NCBI RefSeq assembly: GCF_001717955.1
Contig: NZ_CP014168.1
Coordinates: forward strand, 992,001-1,056,000
Reading direction: 5' to 3'
Source: Sphingomonas panacis
Lineage (GTDB): Bacteria; Pseudomonadota; Alphaproteobacteria; Sphingomonadales; Sphingomonadaceae
DNA: 64,000 nucleotides
Numbering within the stretch: the stretch's first letter is position 1; each line of letters begins with the position of its first letter. Below, piece after piece: positions 51,207 through 61,301 of this stretch. The translations under genes and the position numbers were made by a program. The notes beneath the pieces were generated by a model. The model had not been told where the DNA came from and did no database searches. It saw only the letters and a list, made by a program, of their open reading frames with translations.

Positions 51207-53906
51207 ATGAACAGGATACGCACCGCAGCGCGCGTCTCGACCGCGCTGATCACGCTTGGTTTCACGCAGCCGGTCTTCGCCCAGGCCCAGCCCGCCGATA
51301 CAGCGCTGCCGCCCGCGCAGTCGCCCGAAGCTGGCCCGGTCGCCATCACGCAGGAGTCCGTCGGTTCGGACGTCATCGTGACGGGCAGCCGCGTGCGCGG
51401 CGCGGCGCCGGTCGGCTCGACCGTCATCGCGTTGGGGCGCGAGGACGCCGTGGCGGGCGGAGCGGTCACCACCGACCGGCTCATCAAGCAGATCCCGCAG
51501 GTGTTCGATCTTGGCGTCAGCGAGAATTCGCGTGGCCAATCGGGCGGCAGCGGCAACGTCACATATGGCAACAGCGTCAACCTGCGCGGCATAGGCCCTT
51601 ATGCGACGCTGGTTCTCGTCGACGGCCACCGCGTCGTCAACAACAGCCGCTCGGTCGATCCCTCGATCATTCCGACGCTTGGCCTCGATCGAGTCGAAGT
51701 CGTCGCGGACGGCGCTTCCGCGATCTACGGATCGGACGCGGTGGCCGGCGTCGTCAACCTCATCCCACGCCGCTCGTTGAATGGCGTCGAGGCCACGGGC
51801 CGCTATGGCTTCGCGGACAATTTCAGAGAATATCAAGCCGGCTTGGCCGTCGGGCACAAATGGAGCCAGGGTCAGATCATGCTCGCGTTTGAGCATGTCT
51901 ATCGCTCGGCGCTGAGCGGCAACGACCGTAGGTACTTCCGGTCCGATCAGACCGCGTTCGGCGGCAACGACTATCGCGTCAATCGCTGCTCACCCGGCAC
52001 GATCGTCGCGGGGGGCGTCAGCTACGCGATCCCGAGCGCCGGCGTCACGCAGGCGACGGCGGGCGCGCTCGTTCCGGGCACCAGCAACCGGTGCGACGAC
52101 ATCGTCGGTCAGGACCTTATTCCAGAGCAAACCTACGATTCGGCCAACATGACCTTCACGCAGGATCTCGGCGACCGCGTCACGGTCTTCGCCGACGGCT
52201 TCTTCTCGCGCCGCAGCTTCCAGCGCACCGCCGCCGCCAGCAGCGCGACGTTGACCGTGCCACAGACCAACGCCTTCTTCGTGCGTCCTGCGGGCTTCAC
52301 CGGCACCAGCTATACCCTCGCCTACAATTTCAAGGATATCCTGCCGCCCAACCTGAACCTGGGCAGCGCCGAGAATTGGCAGATTTCCCCGGGCGTGCGC
52401 GTCAAGCTGTTCGGCGATTTCCAGTTAGAGGGCATCTACAGTTATGGTCGCGGCGACGACGAATCGAACACCTTCACCGGCCTGACCGCCGCCAATCTCA
52501 ACGCCGCGCTGGCAAGCAGCAACCCGGCGACCGCGTTCGATCCCTACAGCCTCGGCCGGACCTCGCCCGCGACGCTTGCGGCGATCAACAACAGCGTGTT
52601 CCTCGCACCGACGCTCAGCCGCTTCACTGGCTATGAAGCGCGATTGAACGGCACCTTGTTCCAGCTCGGCGGCGGCGGCGTGAAGCTTGCCGCTGGCTAT
52701 GAAGCTCAGGAAATCGGCGTTGCGTTGGGCAATGCGCGCGGCGTGATCGGTATTCCGATCGCCTTTCGCAACTTCAGCCGCCGCGTCGATTCGGCCTATG
52801 GTGAAGTGTTGGTGCCGCTCTTCGGATCAGCCAACGCCATCCCCGGCTTTCAGCGCCTCGAGCTCGACGCGGCGGTTCGCTATGACAAATATAGCGATTC
52901 CGGGGATACGACGAACCCGAAGTTCGGCGTCAACTGGTCGCCGGTGCGTGGGCTGGTCCTGCGCGGCAGCTACGGCACGTCGTTTCGCGCACCGCTCATC
53001 ACGCAGATTTACGGCAATTCGAACAGCCTGTTCACACAGACTTACCAGAACCCCGCCGGCGCGCCGATCGTGGGGCTGGCACTTTCAGGCCCCAACCTCA
53101 ATCTCAGGCCGGAGACCGCCACGACATGGTCGGTCGGCGGAGATTGGGATATCGTGCCGCGCCTGAAGCTCAGCGTCACCTATTTCAACGTCGGCTATCG
53201 CAACCAGGTTGATGCGTATCTATCCGATTTGGCGATCCTGTCGCGTGAGGCGCAATTCGCCGGGACCGGCATCATCCTGCGCGGCGCCGACGCCGCCGCG
53301 CGCGTTGCGCAACTGATCGCGTCAGGAGTCGGCGTGGTCGGCGTTCCGCCCGCGCCGGTCACGCTGTTCGTCGATGGCCGCAACAACAATCTCGGCAAGT
53401 CCCAGACCGAGGGCGTAGATTTCGCGGTAAACTATACGCTACCGACCGCGAACGTCGGGACATTCCTGTTCAACGTCAACGGCACGTATCTCACCAAATA
53501 CGAAGTCTCGATCACCCCTGCGGGCACGCCGATCGACCGGCGCAACACGATCTTCTTCCCGCTGACCTTCAAGGCGCGCGGTAGCGTCGCTTGGGATTTC
53601 GAGCCGTTCCGCGTGCAGGCGACCGTCACGCATGTCGGCGGTTACACCAACAACGCCGTGACGCCGAACTCGCAGGTCGGCAGCTACACACCGGTCGATC
53701 TCAGCGTGTCGTGGAAACTGGGCGGACGCGATGCACACGGCCTGCTCGGCGGGCTCACGCTGGGGGCGGAGGTGCGCAACCTGTTCGATCTCGATCCCCC
53801 CTATGTCAATCTGGCCCCATCGGGCAACGGCAGCGGCGGCTACGACGCCTCTGCGGCGAGTCCGATCGGTCGAGAGGTTGCGTTTTCGCTTCGGGCGAAT
53901 TTCTGA
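51207..53906 (+). CDS. TonB-dependent receptor, second of a paralogous pair
   Basis: 899-residue outer-membrane receptor. A signal peptide (STALITLGFTQPVFAQ) is followed by DVIVTGSRVRGAAPVGS and the plug LIKQIPQVFDLGVSENSRGQ ... LRGIGPYATLVLVDGHRV, with DRVEVVADGASAIYGSDAV. The barrel ends REVAFSLRANF. It shares plug and barrel motifs with the receptor at 45927-48659, so the two are paralogues facing away from each other around the hydrolase gene. ATG 51207 follows AAAGGGGAG. The gene is followed immediately by a LysR fragment, which suggests rearrangement at its 3' end. Confidence 0.9.
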   Translation: MNRIRTAARVSTALITLGFTQPVFAQAQPADTALPPAQSPEAGPVAITQESVGSDVIVTGSRVRGAAPVGSTVIALGREDAVAGGAVTTDRLIKQIPQVFDLGVSENSRGQSGGSGNVTYGNSVNLRGIGPYATLVLVDGHRVVNNSRSVDPSIIPTLGLDRVEVVADGASAIYGSDAVAGVVNLIPRRSLNGVEATGRYGFADNFREYQAGLAVGHKWSQGQIMLAFEHVYRSALSGNDRRYFRSDQTAFGGNDYRVNRCSPGTIVAGGVSYAIPSAGVTQATAGALVPGTSNRCDDIVGQDLIPEQTYDSANMTFTQDLGDRVTVFADGFFSRRSFQRTAAASSATLTVPQTNAFFVRPAGFTGTSYTLAYNFKDILPPNLNLGSAENWQISPGVRVKLFGDFQLEGIYSYGRGDDESNTFTGLTAANLNAALASSNPATAFDPYSLGRTSPATLAAINNSVFLAPTLSRFTGYEARLNGTLFQLGGGGVKLAAGYEAQEIGVALGNARGVIGIPIAFRNFSRRVDSAYGEVLVPLFGSANAIPGFQRLELDAAVRYDKYSDSGDTTNPKFGVNWSPVRGLVLRGSYGTSFRAPLITQIYGNSNSLFTQTYQNPAGAPIVGLALSGPNLNLRPETATTWSVGGDWDIVPRLKLSVTYFNVGYRNQVDAYLSDLAILSREAQFAGTGIILRGADAAARVAQLIASGVGVVGVPPAPVTLFVDGRNNNLGKSQTEGVDFAVNYTLPTANVGTFLFNVNGTYLTKYEVSITPAGTPIDRRNTIFFPLTFKARGSVAWDFEPFRVQATVTHVGGYTNNAVTPNSQVGSYTPVDLSVSWKLGGRDAHGLLGGLTLGAEVRNLFDLDPPYVNLAPSGNGSGGYDASAASPIGREVAFSLRANF

Positions 53907-53910
53907 GGCG

Positions 53911-54063
53911 GAAGATGGGCGGCGGATCGAGGCGGGGCTGCTACAGCAGGTGCCGCTCGATCTGCCCGAACGCCAGTTCGGCATGATCCGCCGCCCCGAA
54001 CGCAACCTGTCGCCGACCGAGACCACTTTCGGCTCGATGCTACGCTCGGCGGGCAAGCGCTGA
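53911..54063 (+). pseudogene. LysR-family regulator remnant (C-terminal fragment)
   Basis: About 50 codons in one frame, ending in TGA, read EDGRRIEAGLLQQVPLDLPE, then RQFGMIRRPERNLSPTETTFGSML. The order 'eaGrL..vp', 'gliRR..r.LsP...aF' is the typical end of a LysR substrate-binding domain. No start codon, helix-turn-helix or rest of the domain precedes it; upstream in this frame lies the TonB receptor gene read out of frame. It is therefore the tail of a gene whose front was lost, presumably when the receptor gene arrived or by deletion. Confidence 0.6.
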
Positions 54064-54065
54064 AA

Positions 54066-54638
54066 TCACACCCCCGCGTGGCGAGCAACGGAGACGATCT
54101 TCACCGCAGCGCTCACGGCGACCGCCTCGTCAGGCGACGTGTCGAAGCAGAAGGCGTCGTGCGCCCGCATGGCTACGGTCCGCGCGCCGATCCGAAGCAC
54201 CAGCGCCCGGCTCGCGACCACGATCGTCCCCGCCGCGATGCCGGCGATCGCACCGGCGTCCAGCGCCCGGATCATGCCGACGCCAGCGCCCCGCCGCACC
54301 ATCAGGTTCAGATCGGTAACCGGGCCGCCTTCGGGCGTTCCGAACGCGGCGACATCGCCCGGAAAAGCATAGGCCGCGCTGTCTGGCGTGAGCACGACCG
54401 GGTCACGCCCCGCCACCGCCAGCCCCAGCCGCCCCGACAGGATCGCGATCGTCCGATCGACGCCGGCGAAATGCGAAAACGCCCCCGCCACATCCACCCG
54501 CGCGGCGCTGAGCCGCCACGCGAAGCTGTCCAATCCAGCACTGCCGGGGAAACCCGCGATCTCGCGCGTCACCCCACCGCCGTTCTTCCACGCGACCAGC
54601 GGGCAGTCGGCGGCGCGGATCAGCCGGCCATCGTTCAC
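54066..54638 (-). CDS. hutD: HutD family protein
   Basis: 190-residue cupin-like protein of the HutD/Ves family: [20 protein letters not shown] at the start, [25 protein letters not shown], then [11 protein letters not shown]. HutD has no proven reaction; it is thought to limit histidine catabolism, perhaps by binding formylglutamate. The GTG start at 54638 overlaps the hutU stop (GTGA) and gives the normal family length; longer frames only add Arg-rich sequence. Last gene of the leftward hut operon. Confidence 0.88.
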   Translation of the reverse strand: MNDGRLIRAADCPLVAWKNGGGVTREIAGFPGSAGLDSFAWRLSAARVDVAGAFSHFAGVDRTIAILSGRLGLAVAGRDPVVLTPDSAAYAFPGDVAAFGTPEGGPVTDLNLMVRRGAGVGMIRALDAGAIAGIAAGTIVVASRALVLRIGARTVAMRAHDAFCFDTSPDEAVAVSAAVKIVSVARHAGV

Positions 54639-56302
54639 CCCATTATGCCGGGCAGATCGAGCTGCTTCTCGCGCGCACACTCCAGCGCGATCTCGTACCC
54701 GGCATCGGCGTGGCGCATCACCCCCGTCGCGGGATCGTTCCACAGCACGCGCTCCAGCCGCGCCGCCGCTTCGGGCGTGCCATCGGCGACGATCACCATG
54801 CCCGAATGCTGCGAAAAGCCCATGCCGACGCCGCCGCCATGATGCAGCGACACCCAGGTCGCGCCGCTCGCGGTGTTGAGCAGCGCGTTGAGCAGCGGCC
54901 AGTCGCTCACGGCATCGCTGCCGTCGCGCATCGCCTCGGTCTCGCGGTTGGGCGACGCGACCGACCCAGAATCGAGATGGTCACGCCCAATCACCACCGG
55001 CGCCTTCAACTCGCCGCTCGCCACCATTTCGTTGAACGCCAGACCGAGCCGATGCCGGTCGCCCAGCCCGACCCAGCAGATCCGCGCTGGCAGACCCTGA
55101 AACTGGATCTTCTCGCGCGCCATGTCGAGCCAATGGTGAAGATGCGTGTCGTCGGGCAGCAATTCCTTCACCTTGGCGTCGGTCTTGTAAATGTCCTCGG
55201 GGTCGCCCGACAACGCCACCCAGCGGAACGGCCCCACCCCCCGGCAGAACAGCGGCCGGATATAGGCCGGCACGAACCCGGGGAAATCGAACGCATTGGT
55301 CACGCCCGCGTCGAGCGCGACCTGGCGGATGTTGTTGCCATAATCGGTGGTCGGCACGCCGGCGGCCTGAAAATCGAGCATCGCGCGGACATGCACCGCC
55401 ATCGATTGCTTGGCGGCGGCGGCCACGGCTTGCGGATCGCGCTCGCGCCCCTCGGCCCACTGCGCCACGCTCCACCCGATCGGCAGATAGCCGTTGATCG
55501 GATCGTGCGCGCTGGTCTGGTCGGTCAGCAGATCGGGGCGGATGCCGCGGGCGTAGAGGTCTGGCAGGATTTCGGCGGCATTGCCGATCAGCCCGACCGA
55601 AACGGGCGTCTTGTCGGCGCAGCTCCGTTCGATGATCGCCATCGCTTCCTCAATCGTCGCGGCGGCGACATCGAGATAGCCGGTGCGCAGCCGCATATCG
55701 ATCCGGCTCTGCTGGCATTCGATCGCGAGGCACGACGCGCCCGCCATCACCGCCGCGAGCGGCTGCGCGCCGCCCATCCCGCCGAGCCCAGCGGTCAGCA
55801 GCCACCGCCCCGACAGGTCGCCGCCATAATGCTGGCGGCCCATCTCGACGAACGTCTCATACGTGCCCTGAACGATGCCCTGCGTGCCGATGTAGATCCA
55901 CGATCCCGCCGTCATCTGGCCGTACATCGCCAGCCCCTTGCGATCGAGCTCGTTGAAATGCTCCCACGTCGCCCAATGCGGGACGAGGTTGGAATTGGCG
56001 ATCAGCACGCGCGGCGCATCGGCATGGGTGCGGAACACGCCGACCGGCTTGCCCGACTGGACCAGCAAGGTCTCATTGTCCTCGAGCCGGCGTAGCGTCT
56101 CGACGATTGTGTCATAGCTTTGCCAGTCGCGCGCGGCGCGGCCGATGCCGCCATAGACGACCAGCTCCTCGGGCCGCTCGGCGACGTCGGGGTGGAGGTT
56201 GTTCATCAGCATGCGCAAGGGGGCTTCGGTCAGCCAGCTCTTGGCGGTCAGTTCGGTGCCGGTCGCGGCGCGGATGGTGCGGCTGTTGTCGAGGCGAGTC
56301 AT
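54635..56302 (-). CDS. hutU: Urocanate hydratase
   Basis: 555-residue cytoplasmic enzyme, the usual length, converting urocanate to imidazolonepropionate with NAD+ as electrophile. Visible features are the NAD-binding loop [52 protein letters not shown], and the active-site cysteine in [20 protein letters not shown]. Start ATG 56302 gives the conserved N-terminus [17 protein letters not shown]. It lies 17 nt after hutG and overlaps hutD by 4 nt. Confidence 0.97.
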   Translation of the reverse strand: MTRLDNSRTIRAATGTELTAKSWLTEAPLRMLMNNLHPDVAERPEELVVYGGIGRAARDWQSYDTIVETLRRLEDNETLLVQSGKPVGVFRTHADAPRVLIANSNLVPHWATWEHFNELDRKGLAMYGQMTAGSWIYIGTQGIVQGTYETFVEMGRQHYGGDLSGRWLLTAGLGGMGGAQPLAAVMAGASCLAIECQQSRIDMRLRTGYLDVAAATIEEAMAIIERSCADKTPVSVGLIGNAAEILPDLYARGIRPDLLTDQTSAHDPINGYLPIGWSVAQWAEGRERDPQAVAAAAKQSMAVHVRAMLDFQAAGVPTTDYGNNIRQVALDAGVTNAFDFPGFVPAYIRPLFCRGVGPFRWVALSGDPEDIYKTDAKVKELLPDDTHLHHWLDMAREKIQFQGLPARICWVGLGDRHRLGLAFNEMVASGELKAPVVIGRDHLDSGSVASPNRETEAMRDGSDAVSDWPLLNALLNTASGATWVSLHHGGGVGMGFSQHSGMVIVADGTPEAAARLERVLWNDPATGVMRHADAGYEIALECAREKQLDLPGIMG

Positions 56303-56319
56303 GGCGAGTCCTTGGCGGG

Positions 56320-57126
56320 TCAGGCGTGGGCGAAGGCGAGACACGCCTTCACGATGTCGGAAAGCGTGGCGGCAAGCGGCGCCGCGCGGGCGGAATCATA
56401 CGCGGGCGGCCAGATGCCGGGGGCCGGCATGTCGGGCTCGTCCATGTATCCGCGAATCGCGAGCTCCATCTGGATCGCATGCACGCCCGTTTCGGGCCGG
56501 CCATAATGGCGCGTCGTCCAGCCGCCCCGGAAACGGCCGTCGAGGACATGGCCGAGACCGCTCGCGGCGCAGCGCGCCTCGACCGCGTGAGCGAGTGCGG
56601 GTCCACAGGTCGCGCCATTATTGGTGCCGATGTTGAACTGCGGCAGTTCGCCGTCGAACAGGCGCGGGACATGGCTGCGGATCGAATGCGCGTCGTACAC
56701 CACGACGGTGTCGTGCGCCGCGCGCAGCCGCGCGATCTCCGCCGACAGCGCGGCATGATACGGGTCGAACCAGCGCGTCCGGCGCCGCGCGATCTCGGCC
56801 GCGTCGGGCGCCGCGCCGGCATACAGCGGCTCGCCGTCGAAGGTCGTCGTCGGGCACAATTCGGTCGTCGCCATGCCGGGGTACAGCGACGCGCCCGACG
56901 GATCGCGATTGACGTCGATCACGCTGCGCGAAACCGTTGTGCGGACCATCGTCGCGCCGAGATCCGCCGCGAACGCATAGAGCTGGTCGATCCACCAGTC
57001 GGCATCGCGGCGGGCGAGCCACGGCGATACGAAACCCGCCTCGACATCGACGAGATCGAGGCCGGTATGCGGAAACGCGAGGATCAGCGGCGCCTCGCCG
57101 CGATGGACCTGCACCCCGTCGCTCAT
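56320..57126 (-). CDS. hutG: N-formylglutamate deformylase
   Basis: 268 residues, zinc-dependent, releasing formate and glutamate from N-formylglutamate, the last step of the HutF branch. Motifs: [12 protein letters not shown] near the N-terminus with a metal-binding His, [36 protein letters not shown] and [21 protein letters not shown] (start FRGG), all typical of HutG/FGase. Its start overlaps the hutH stop (ATGA). Its presence with hutF shows the five-step route and not direct formiminoglutamase. Confidence 0.95.
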   Translation of the reverse strand: MSDGVQVHRGEAPLILAFPHTGLDLVDVEAGFVSPWLARRDADWWIDQLYAFAADLGATMVRTTVSRSVIDVNRDPSGASLYPGMATTELCPTTTFDGEPLYAGAAPDAAEIARRRTRWFDPYHAALSAEIARLRAAHDTVVVYDAHSIRSHVPRLFDGELPQFNIGTNNGATCGPALAHAVEARCAASGLGHVLDGRFRGGWTTRHYGRPETGVHAIQMELAIRGYMDEPDMPAPGIWPPAYDSARAAPLAATLSDIVKACLAFAHA

Positions 57127-58652
57127 GCGACACCCGGCAGCACATCACCCGCGATCGCGACCAGCGCGCCCGAGCGGACGAGCCGGTTGGCGGCTTCCAT
57201 GTCGGGATGGAAATGCCGGTCGTCGGTCAGGTGCGGCACGTGCGCGCGCAGGCCGGCGTGCGCGGCCTGAAGCAGCGTGCTGCTCACCAGCGGTGCGTGG
57301 AAATCGATCGCCTGCGCGGCGGCGAGATATTCGATTCCGATCACCGCGCTGGCATTCTCGGCCATGTCGAGCAGGCGGCGCGCACCGTGCGCCGCCATCG
57401 AGACATGATCCTCCTGGTTCGCCGAGGTCGGGATCGAATCGACGCTGGCCGGATAAGCGCGCTGCTTGTTCTCGGAGACGAGCGCGGCGGCGGTGACCTG
57501 CGGGATCATGAAGCCCGAATTGAGGCCGGGCTTGGGGGTGAGGAACGCCGGCAATCCCGACAGCGCCGGATCGACCAGCATCGCGATGCGCCGCTCGGCG
57601 ATCGACCCGATCTCGCAGATCGCCAGCGCGATCATGTCGGCGGCGAAGGCGACCGGCTCGGCATGGAAGTTTCCGCCCGACAGCGCTTCGTCGCTTTCGG
57701 GGAAAATCAGCGGATTGTCCGATACGCAATTCGCCTCGATCTCCAGCGTCGTCGCCGCCTGACGCAGAATATCGAGCGCGGCGCCCATCACCTGCGGCTG
57801 GCAGCGCAGGCAATAGGGATCCTGCACGCGCGCATCGTTTTCGAGATGGCTCGCGCGGATCGCCGATCCGTCCATCAGCCGTCGCAGCGCCGCCGCCGTT
57901 TCGATCTGGCCGGCATGGCGGCGCAGCGCGTGGATACGCGGGTCGAACGGCGTGTCGGAACCCTTGGCCGCCTCGGTCGAGAGCGCGCCGGTGATCAGCG
58001 CCGACTGGAACAGCAATTCCGCCTCGAACAGCCCGGCGAGCGCATTGGCGTTGGAGAATTGCGTGCCGTTGAGCAGCGCCAGCCCTTCCTTCGGCCCCAG
58101 TTCTACGGCCGCGAGTCCGGCCTGCGCCAGCGCCTCGGCGGCGGGCAAACGCGCATCGCCGACCCAGATTTCGCCCACCCCGATCATCGCCGCCGCCATG
58201 TGCGACAGCGGCGCGAGATCGCCGCTCGCGCCGACCGATCCCTGGCACGGCACCACCGGGGTCAGGCCGGTGACGAGCATCGCTTCGAGCAACGCGACCG
58301 TTTCCGGCCGCACGCCCGAGGCGCCCTGCCCGAGGCTGGCCAACTTCAACGCCATCATCAACCGGATGATCGGCACCGGCGAGGGCGCGCCGGTTCCGGC
58401 GGCATGGCTCAGCACGATATTGCGCTGAAGCGTCGCAAGGTCGTGGTCGCCGATCCGCACGCTCGCCAGCTTCCCGAAGCCGGTGTTGATGCCATAGACC
58501 GGCGCGCCTTTGGCGAGGATGCGTGCCACTGCGGCGGCGCTTTCGGCGATGCGCGGCGCGCACGCCGGGTCGAGCCGGGCCGGCGCGCCGCGATACAGCG
58601 CGCGCCACTGCGCCAGCGTCACTTCGCCGGGGGTGAGCAGGATCGTGTTCAT
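57123..58652 (-). CDS. hutH: Histidine ammonia-lyase
   Basis: 509-residue enzyme producing urocanate and ammonia from histidine, the entry step. The autocatalytic MIO cofactor forms from A142-S143-G144 in [14 protein letters not shown], the same positions as in Pseudomonas putida HutH. Other family blocks: [14 protein letters not shown] (52-65), [33 protein letters not shown]-like [13 protein letters not shown], and [10 protein letters not shown]. It starts at ATG 58652, overlapping hutI (ATGA), and ends overlapping hutG. Confidence 0.97.
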   Translation of the reverse strand: MNTILLTPGEVTLAQWRALYRGAPARLDPACAPRIAESAAAVARILAKGAPVYGINTGFGKLASVRIGDHDLATLQRNIVLSHAAGTGAPSPVPIIRLMMALKLASLGQGASGVRPETVALLEAMLVTGLTPVVPCQGSVGASGDLAPLSHMAAAMIGVGEIWVGDARLPAAEALAQAGLAAVELGPKEGLALLNGTQFSNANALAGLFEAELLFQSALITGALSTEAAKGSDTPFDPRIHALRRHAGQIETAAALRRLMDGSAIRASHLENDARVQDPYCLRCQPQVMGAALDILRQAATTLEIEANCVSDNPLIFPESDEALSGGNFHAEPVAFAADMIALAICEIGSIAERRIAMLVDPALSGLPAFLTPKPGLNSGFMIPQVTAAALVSENKQRAYPASVDSIPTSANQEDHVSMAAHGARRLLDMAENASAVIGIEYLAAAQAIDFHAPLVSSTLLQAAHAGLRAHVPHLTDDRHFHPDMEAANRLVRSGALVAIAGDVLPGVA

Positions 58653-59848
58653 TGGCCACTCCAGATGCGGGCATGGAGCGGGTTGAACCCCATGCGATAG
58701 ACCAGTTCGGCGGGGCGCTCGATGTCCCAGATCGCAAGGTCGCAAGCCTTGCCCGCCTCCAGCGTGCCGATCGTGTCGGCGCGGCCGAGCGCGCGCGCGG
58801 CGTTGCGGGTGACGCCGGCGAGACATTCGTCGACGGTCAGCCCGAACAACGTCGCGCCCATGTTCATCGTCAGCAGCAGCGATGTCAGCGGCGCGGTGCC
58901 GGGGTTGCAGTCGGTCGCGAGCGCGATCGGGACGCCCGCGCGGCGCAGCGCCGCGACCGGCGGCGGCCTGGTTTCGCGGACGAAATAATAGGCGCCCGGC
59001 AGCAATGTCGCGACGGTGCCCGCCTGCGCCATCGCCGCGACGCCGGCATCGTCGAGATGTTCGAGATGGTCGGCCGAAAGCGCGCCGTACCGCGCGGCGA
59101 GCGCGGCGCCGTGAAGGTTGGACAATTGCTCGGCGTGGAGTTTTACCGGCAGCCCGAGCGCGGTGGCGGCGCGGAACATGCGTTCGGTCTGCGCGGGCGA
59201 AAAGCCGATTCCCTCGCAAAACGCATCGACCGCGTCGGCAAGCCCCGCCGCCGCGACCTGCGGCAGCATATCGTCGCACAGCATCGCGATATAGCCGTCG
59301 GCATCCCCGGCATATTCGGGCGGCAGCGCGTGCGCACCGAGGAAGGTCGTGGCGATCCGTACCGGCCGCTCCCGCCCGAGCCGCCGCGCCGCCCGCAGCA
59401 TGCGCGTTTCGCTCGCAGCGTCGAGGCCGTAGCCCGACTTGATCTCGACCGTCGTCACCCCTTCGGCGATCAGCGCGTCGAGCCGCGGCAGCGCGCTCGC
59501 GACCAGCGCATCCTCGCTGGCGGCGCGCGTCGCCCGCATCGTCGAGACGATACCGCCCCCCGCGCGCGCGATCTCCTCATAGGACGCGCCCGCCAGCCGC
59601 AGTTCGAACTCATGCGACCGGTCGCCGCCATGTACGAGGTGCGTATGGCAATCGATCAGCCCGGGGGTGATCCACCGCCCCTCACAATCAACCGTCCGCG
59701 CCGCATCGAACACCGGCGCATCGGCAGCGTCTCCCGCGAAGACGATCGTGCCACCCCGCGCGGCAACACATCCCCGCTCGACCAGCCCCAGCCCGTCGCC
59801 CGCGCACGTCGCCAGCCGCGCCTGAGTCCATAGCGTGTCACACCGCAC
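58649..59848 (-). CDS. hutI: Imidazolonepropionase
   Basis: 399-residue amidohydrolase opening the imidazolone ring to N-formimidoylglutamate. The zinc-binding [16 protein letters not shown] is near residue 66, with [45 protein letters not shown] and [10 protein letters not shown] following in family order. It starts with GTG at 59848, 8 nt after GAGGTGA. First gene of the leftward hut operon; a HutC-type operator lies 52 bp upstream. Confidence 0.95.
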   Translation of the reverse strand: MRCDTLWTQARLATCAGDGLGLVERGCVAARGGTIVFAGDAADAPVFDAARTVDCEGRWITPGLIDCHTHLVHGGDRSHEFELRLAGASYEEIARAGGGIVSTMRATRAASEDALVASALPRLDALIAEGVTTVEIKSGYGLDAASETRMLRAARRLGRERPVRIATTFLGAHALPPEYAGDADGYIAMLCDDMLPQVAAAGLADAVDAFCEGIGFSPAQTERMFRAATALGLPVKLHAEQLSNLHGAALAARYGALSADHLEHLDDAGVAAMAQAGTVATLLPGAYYFVRETRPPPVAALRRAGVPIALATDCNPGTAPLTSLLLTMNMGATLFGLTVDECLAGVTRNAARALGRADTIGTLEAGKACDLAIWDIERPAELVYRMGFNPLHARIWSGQ

Positions 59849-59899
59849 CTGACCGTCACCTCATGGTTGCGGGGAGAATGATTGCACCGTTCGCGATTA

Positions 59900-59913
59900 A
59901 TGTATAGACAAAT
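59900..59913. promoter_or_regulatory. HutC operator
   Basis: ATGTATAGACAAAT matches the HutC box known from Pseudomonas (core TGTATAGACA). It lies in the 70-bp gap between divergent hutI and hutF, only 5 bp before the hutF ATG. Its TATAGA could double as the hutF -10 element, so bound HutC would block both promoters. Urocanate would release it, as in known systems. Confidence 0.78.
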
Positions 59914-59918
59914 CTACC

Positions 59919-61301
59919 ATGCCCGACCGTCCCTCCGCTGCGCAACCTTCGCTATTTTTCGATCGCGCGTTGTTGCCCGAAGGCTGGGCGCGGAACGTCC
60001 GAATCACTCTCGCCGCCGGCCGCATCGCGACGCTCGAAACCAACGCCGCGCCCGCACCCGAAGACGAACGGCACCGCTGCGCCCTGCCCGGCCTCCCCAA
60101 CCTCCACAGCCACGCCTTCCAGCGCGGCATGGCCGGCCTCGCCGAGACGCGCGGCCCGGCGGAGGACAGCTTTTGGACGTGGCGAGACGTGATGTATCGT
60201 TTCGTCGCGCGCATGACGCCGGACGACGTGCAAGCGATCGCCGCGCTCGCCTATATCGAGATGCTCGAAAGCGGTTTCACCCGCGTCGGCGAATTCCATT
60301 ATCTGCATCACGACCGCGACGGCCAGCGCTTCGCCAACCCCGCCGAGATGAGCGGCGCGATCATCGCCGCCGCCGCCGAGAGCGGGATCGGCCTGACGTT
60401 GCTGCCGGTGTTCTACGCCTATGCCGGCTTCGGCGCGCAGCCGCCCCGCCCCGATCAGGCGCGCTTCGTCCATGACATCGACAGTTATGCGCGGCTGCTC
60501 ACAAGCGCGACCGACCTCGCGACGGCGGCATTGCCGGACGCGATCGTCGGCGTCGCCCCGCACAGCCTGCGCGCAGTATCGCCCGAACAGCTCGGCTTGC
60601 TGAGCGACATGGCGAAAGACCGGCCGATCCACATCCACATCGCGGAGCAGACCGGCGAGGTGGAGGCATGCCTCGCCTGGAGCGGGCAGCGGCCGGTCGC
60701 GTGGCTCCTCGACCATGCCGAGGTCGATCCACGCTGGTGCCTGGTCCATGCCACGCACATGATAGGCACCGAAGCGTCGGCGATGGCGCGATCGGGCGCG
60801 ATCGCCGGATTGTGCCCGATCACCGAAGCCAATCTCGGCGATGGCATCTTCCCCGCCGTCACGTTCCTCGCCGCCGGCGGCCGCTACGGGCTCGGCAGCG
60901 ATTCGAACGTGCTGATCGACGCCACCGAGGAAATGCGCCTGCTCGAATATGGCCAGCGCCTCGCCCATCGCGGCCGCAACATGCTCGCGAACAACACCGG
61001 GCGATCGACCGGTGGCGATATCTACACAGCCGCGGTGGCCGGCGGCGCGGCGGCGCTGGGCGTGGCGCCCGGCCTCGCGATCGGCCTGCCTGCCGATCTC
61101 GTCAGCCTCGATCTCGCCCATCCGTCGCTCGCCGGGCGCACGGGCAATGGACTGATCGACGGACTTGTTTTCGCCGCCGGCCGGGCTGGCGTGGATTGCG
61201 TCTGGCGACACGGCACAAAGCTGGTTAGCGGTGGCAGGCATCGCGCGCGCGCGGCGGTCATCGCGCGCTATCGCCGTGTGCTGGAGACGCTTTGCGGATG
61301 A
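59919..61301 (+). CDS. hutF: Formimidoylglutamate deiminase
   Basis: 460-residue amidohydrolase converting N-formimidoylglutamate to N-formylglutamate and ammonia. Metal-binding LPNLHSHAFQRGMAGLAE is near residue 55, followed by TFTRVGEFHYLHHD-like GFTRVGEFHYLHHD, VGVAPHSLRAVSPEQL, PIHIHIAEQTGEVEAC, WCLVHATHM and GLGSDSNVLIDATEEMRLLE. The ATG at 59919 has no ribosome site and sits directly after the HutC box, so the mRNA may be leaderless. Its stop overlaps the hutC start (ATGA). Confidence 0.94.
   Translation: MPDRPSAAQPSLFFDRALLPEGWARNVRITLAAGRIATLETNAAPAPEDERHRCALPGLPNLHSHAFQRGMAGLAETRGPAEDSFWTWRDVMYRFVARMTPDDVQAIAALAYIEMLESGFTRVGEFHYLHHDRDGQRFANPAEMSGAIIAAAAESGIGLTLLPVFYAYAGFGAQPPRPDQARFVHDIDSYARLLTSATDLATAALPDAIVGVAPHSLRAVSPEQLGLLSDMAKDRPIHIHIAEQTGEVEACLAWSGQRPVAWLLDHAEVDPRWCLVHATHMIGTEASAMARSGAIAGLCPITEANLGDGIFPAVTFLAAGGRYGLGSDSNVLIDATEEMRLLEYGQRLAHRGRNMLANNTGRSTGGDIYTAAVAGGAAALGVAPGLAIGLPADLVSLDLAHPSLAGRTGNGLIDGLVFAAGRAGVDCVWRHGTKLVSGGRHRARAAVIARYRRVLETLCG

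Noticed and set aside
50764..51207. 147-codon plus-strand frame in the long gap before the fourth receptor
   Set aside because: It starts with several Met codons but is Arg/Ser/Pro-rich with no motif, and it runs through the receptor's promoter and ribosome site.
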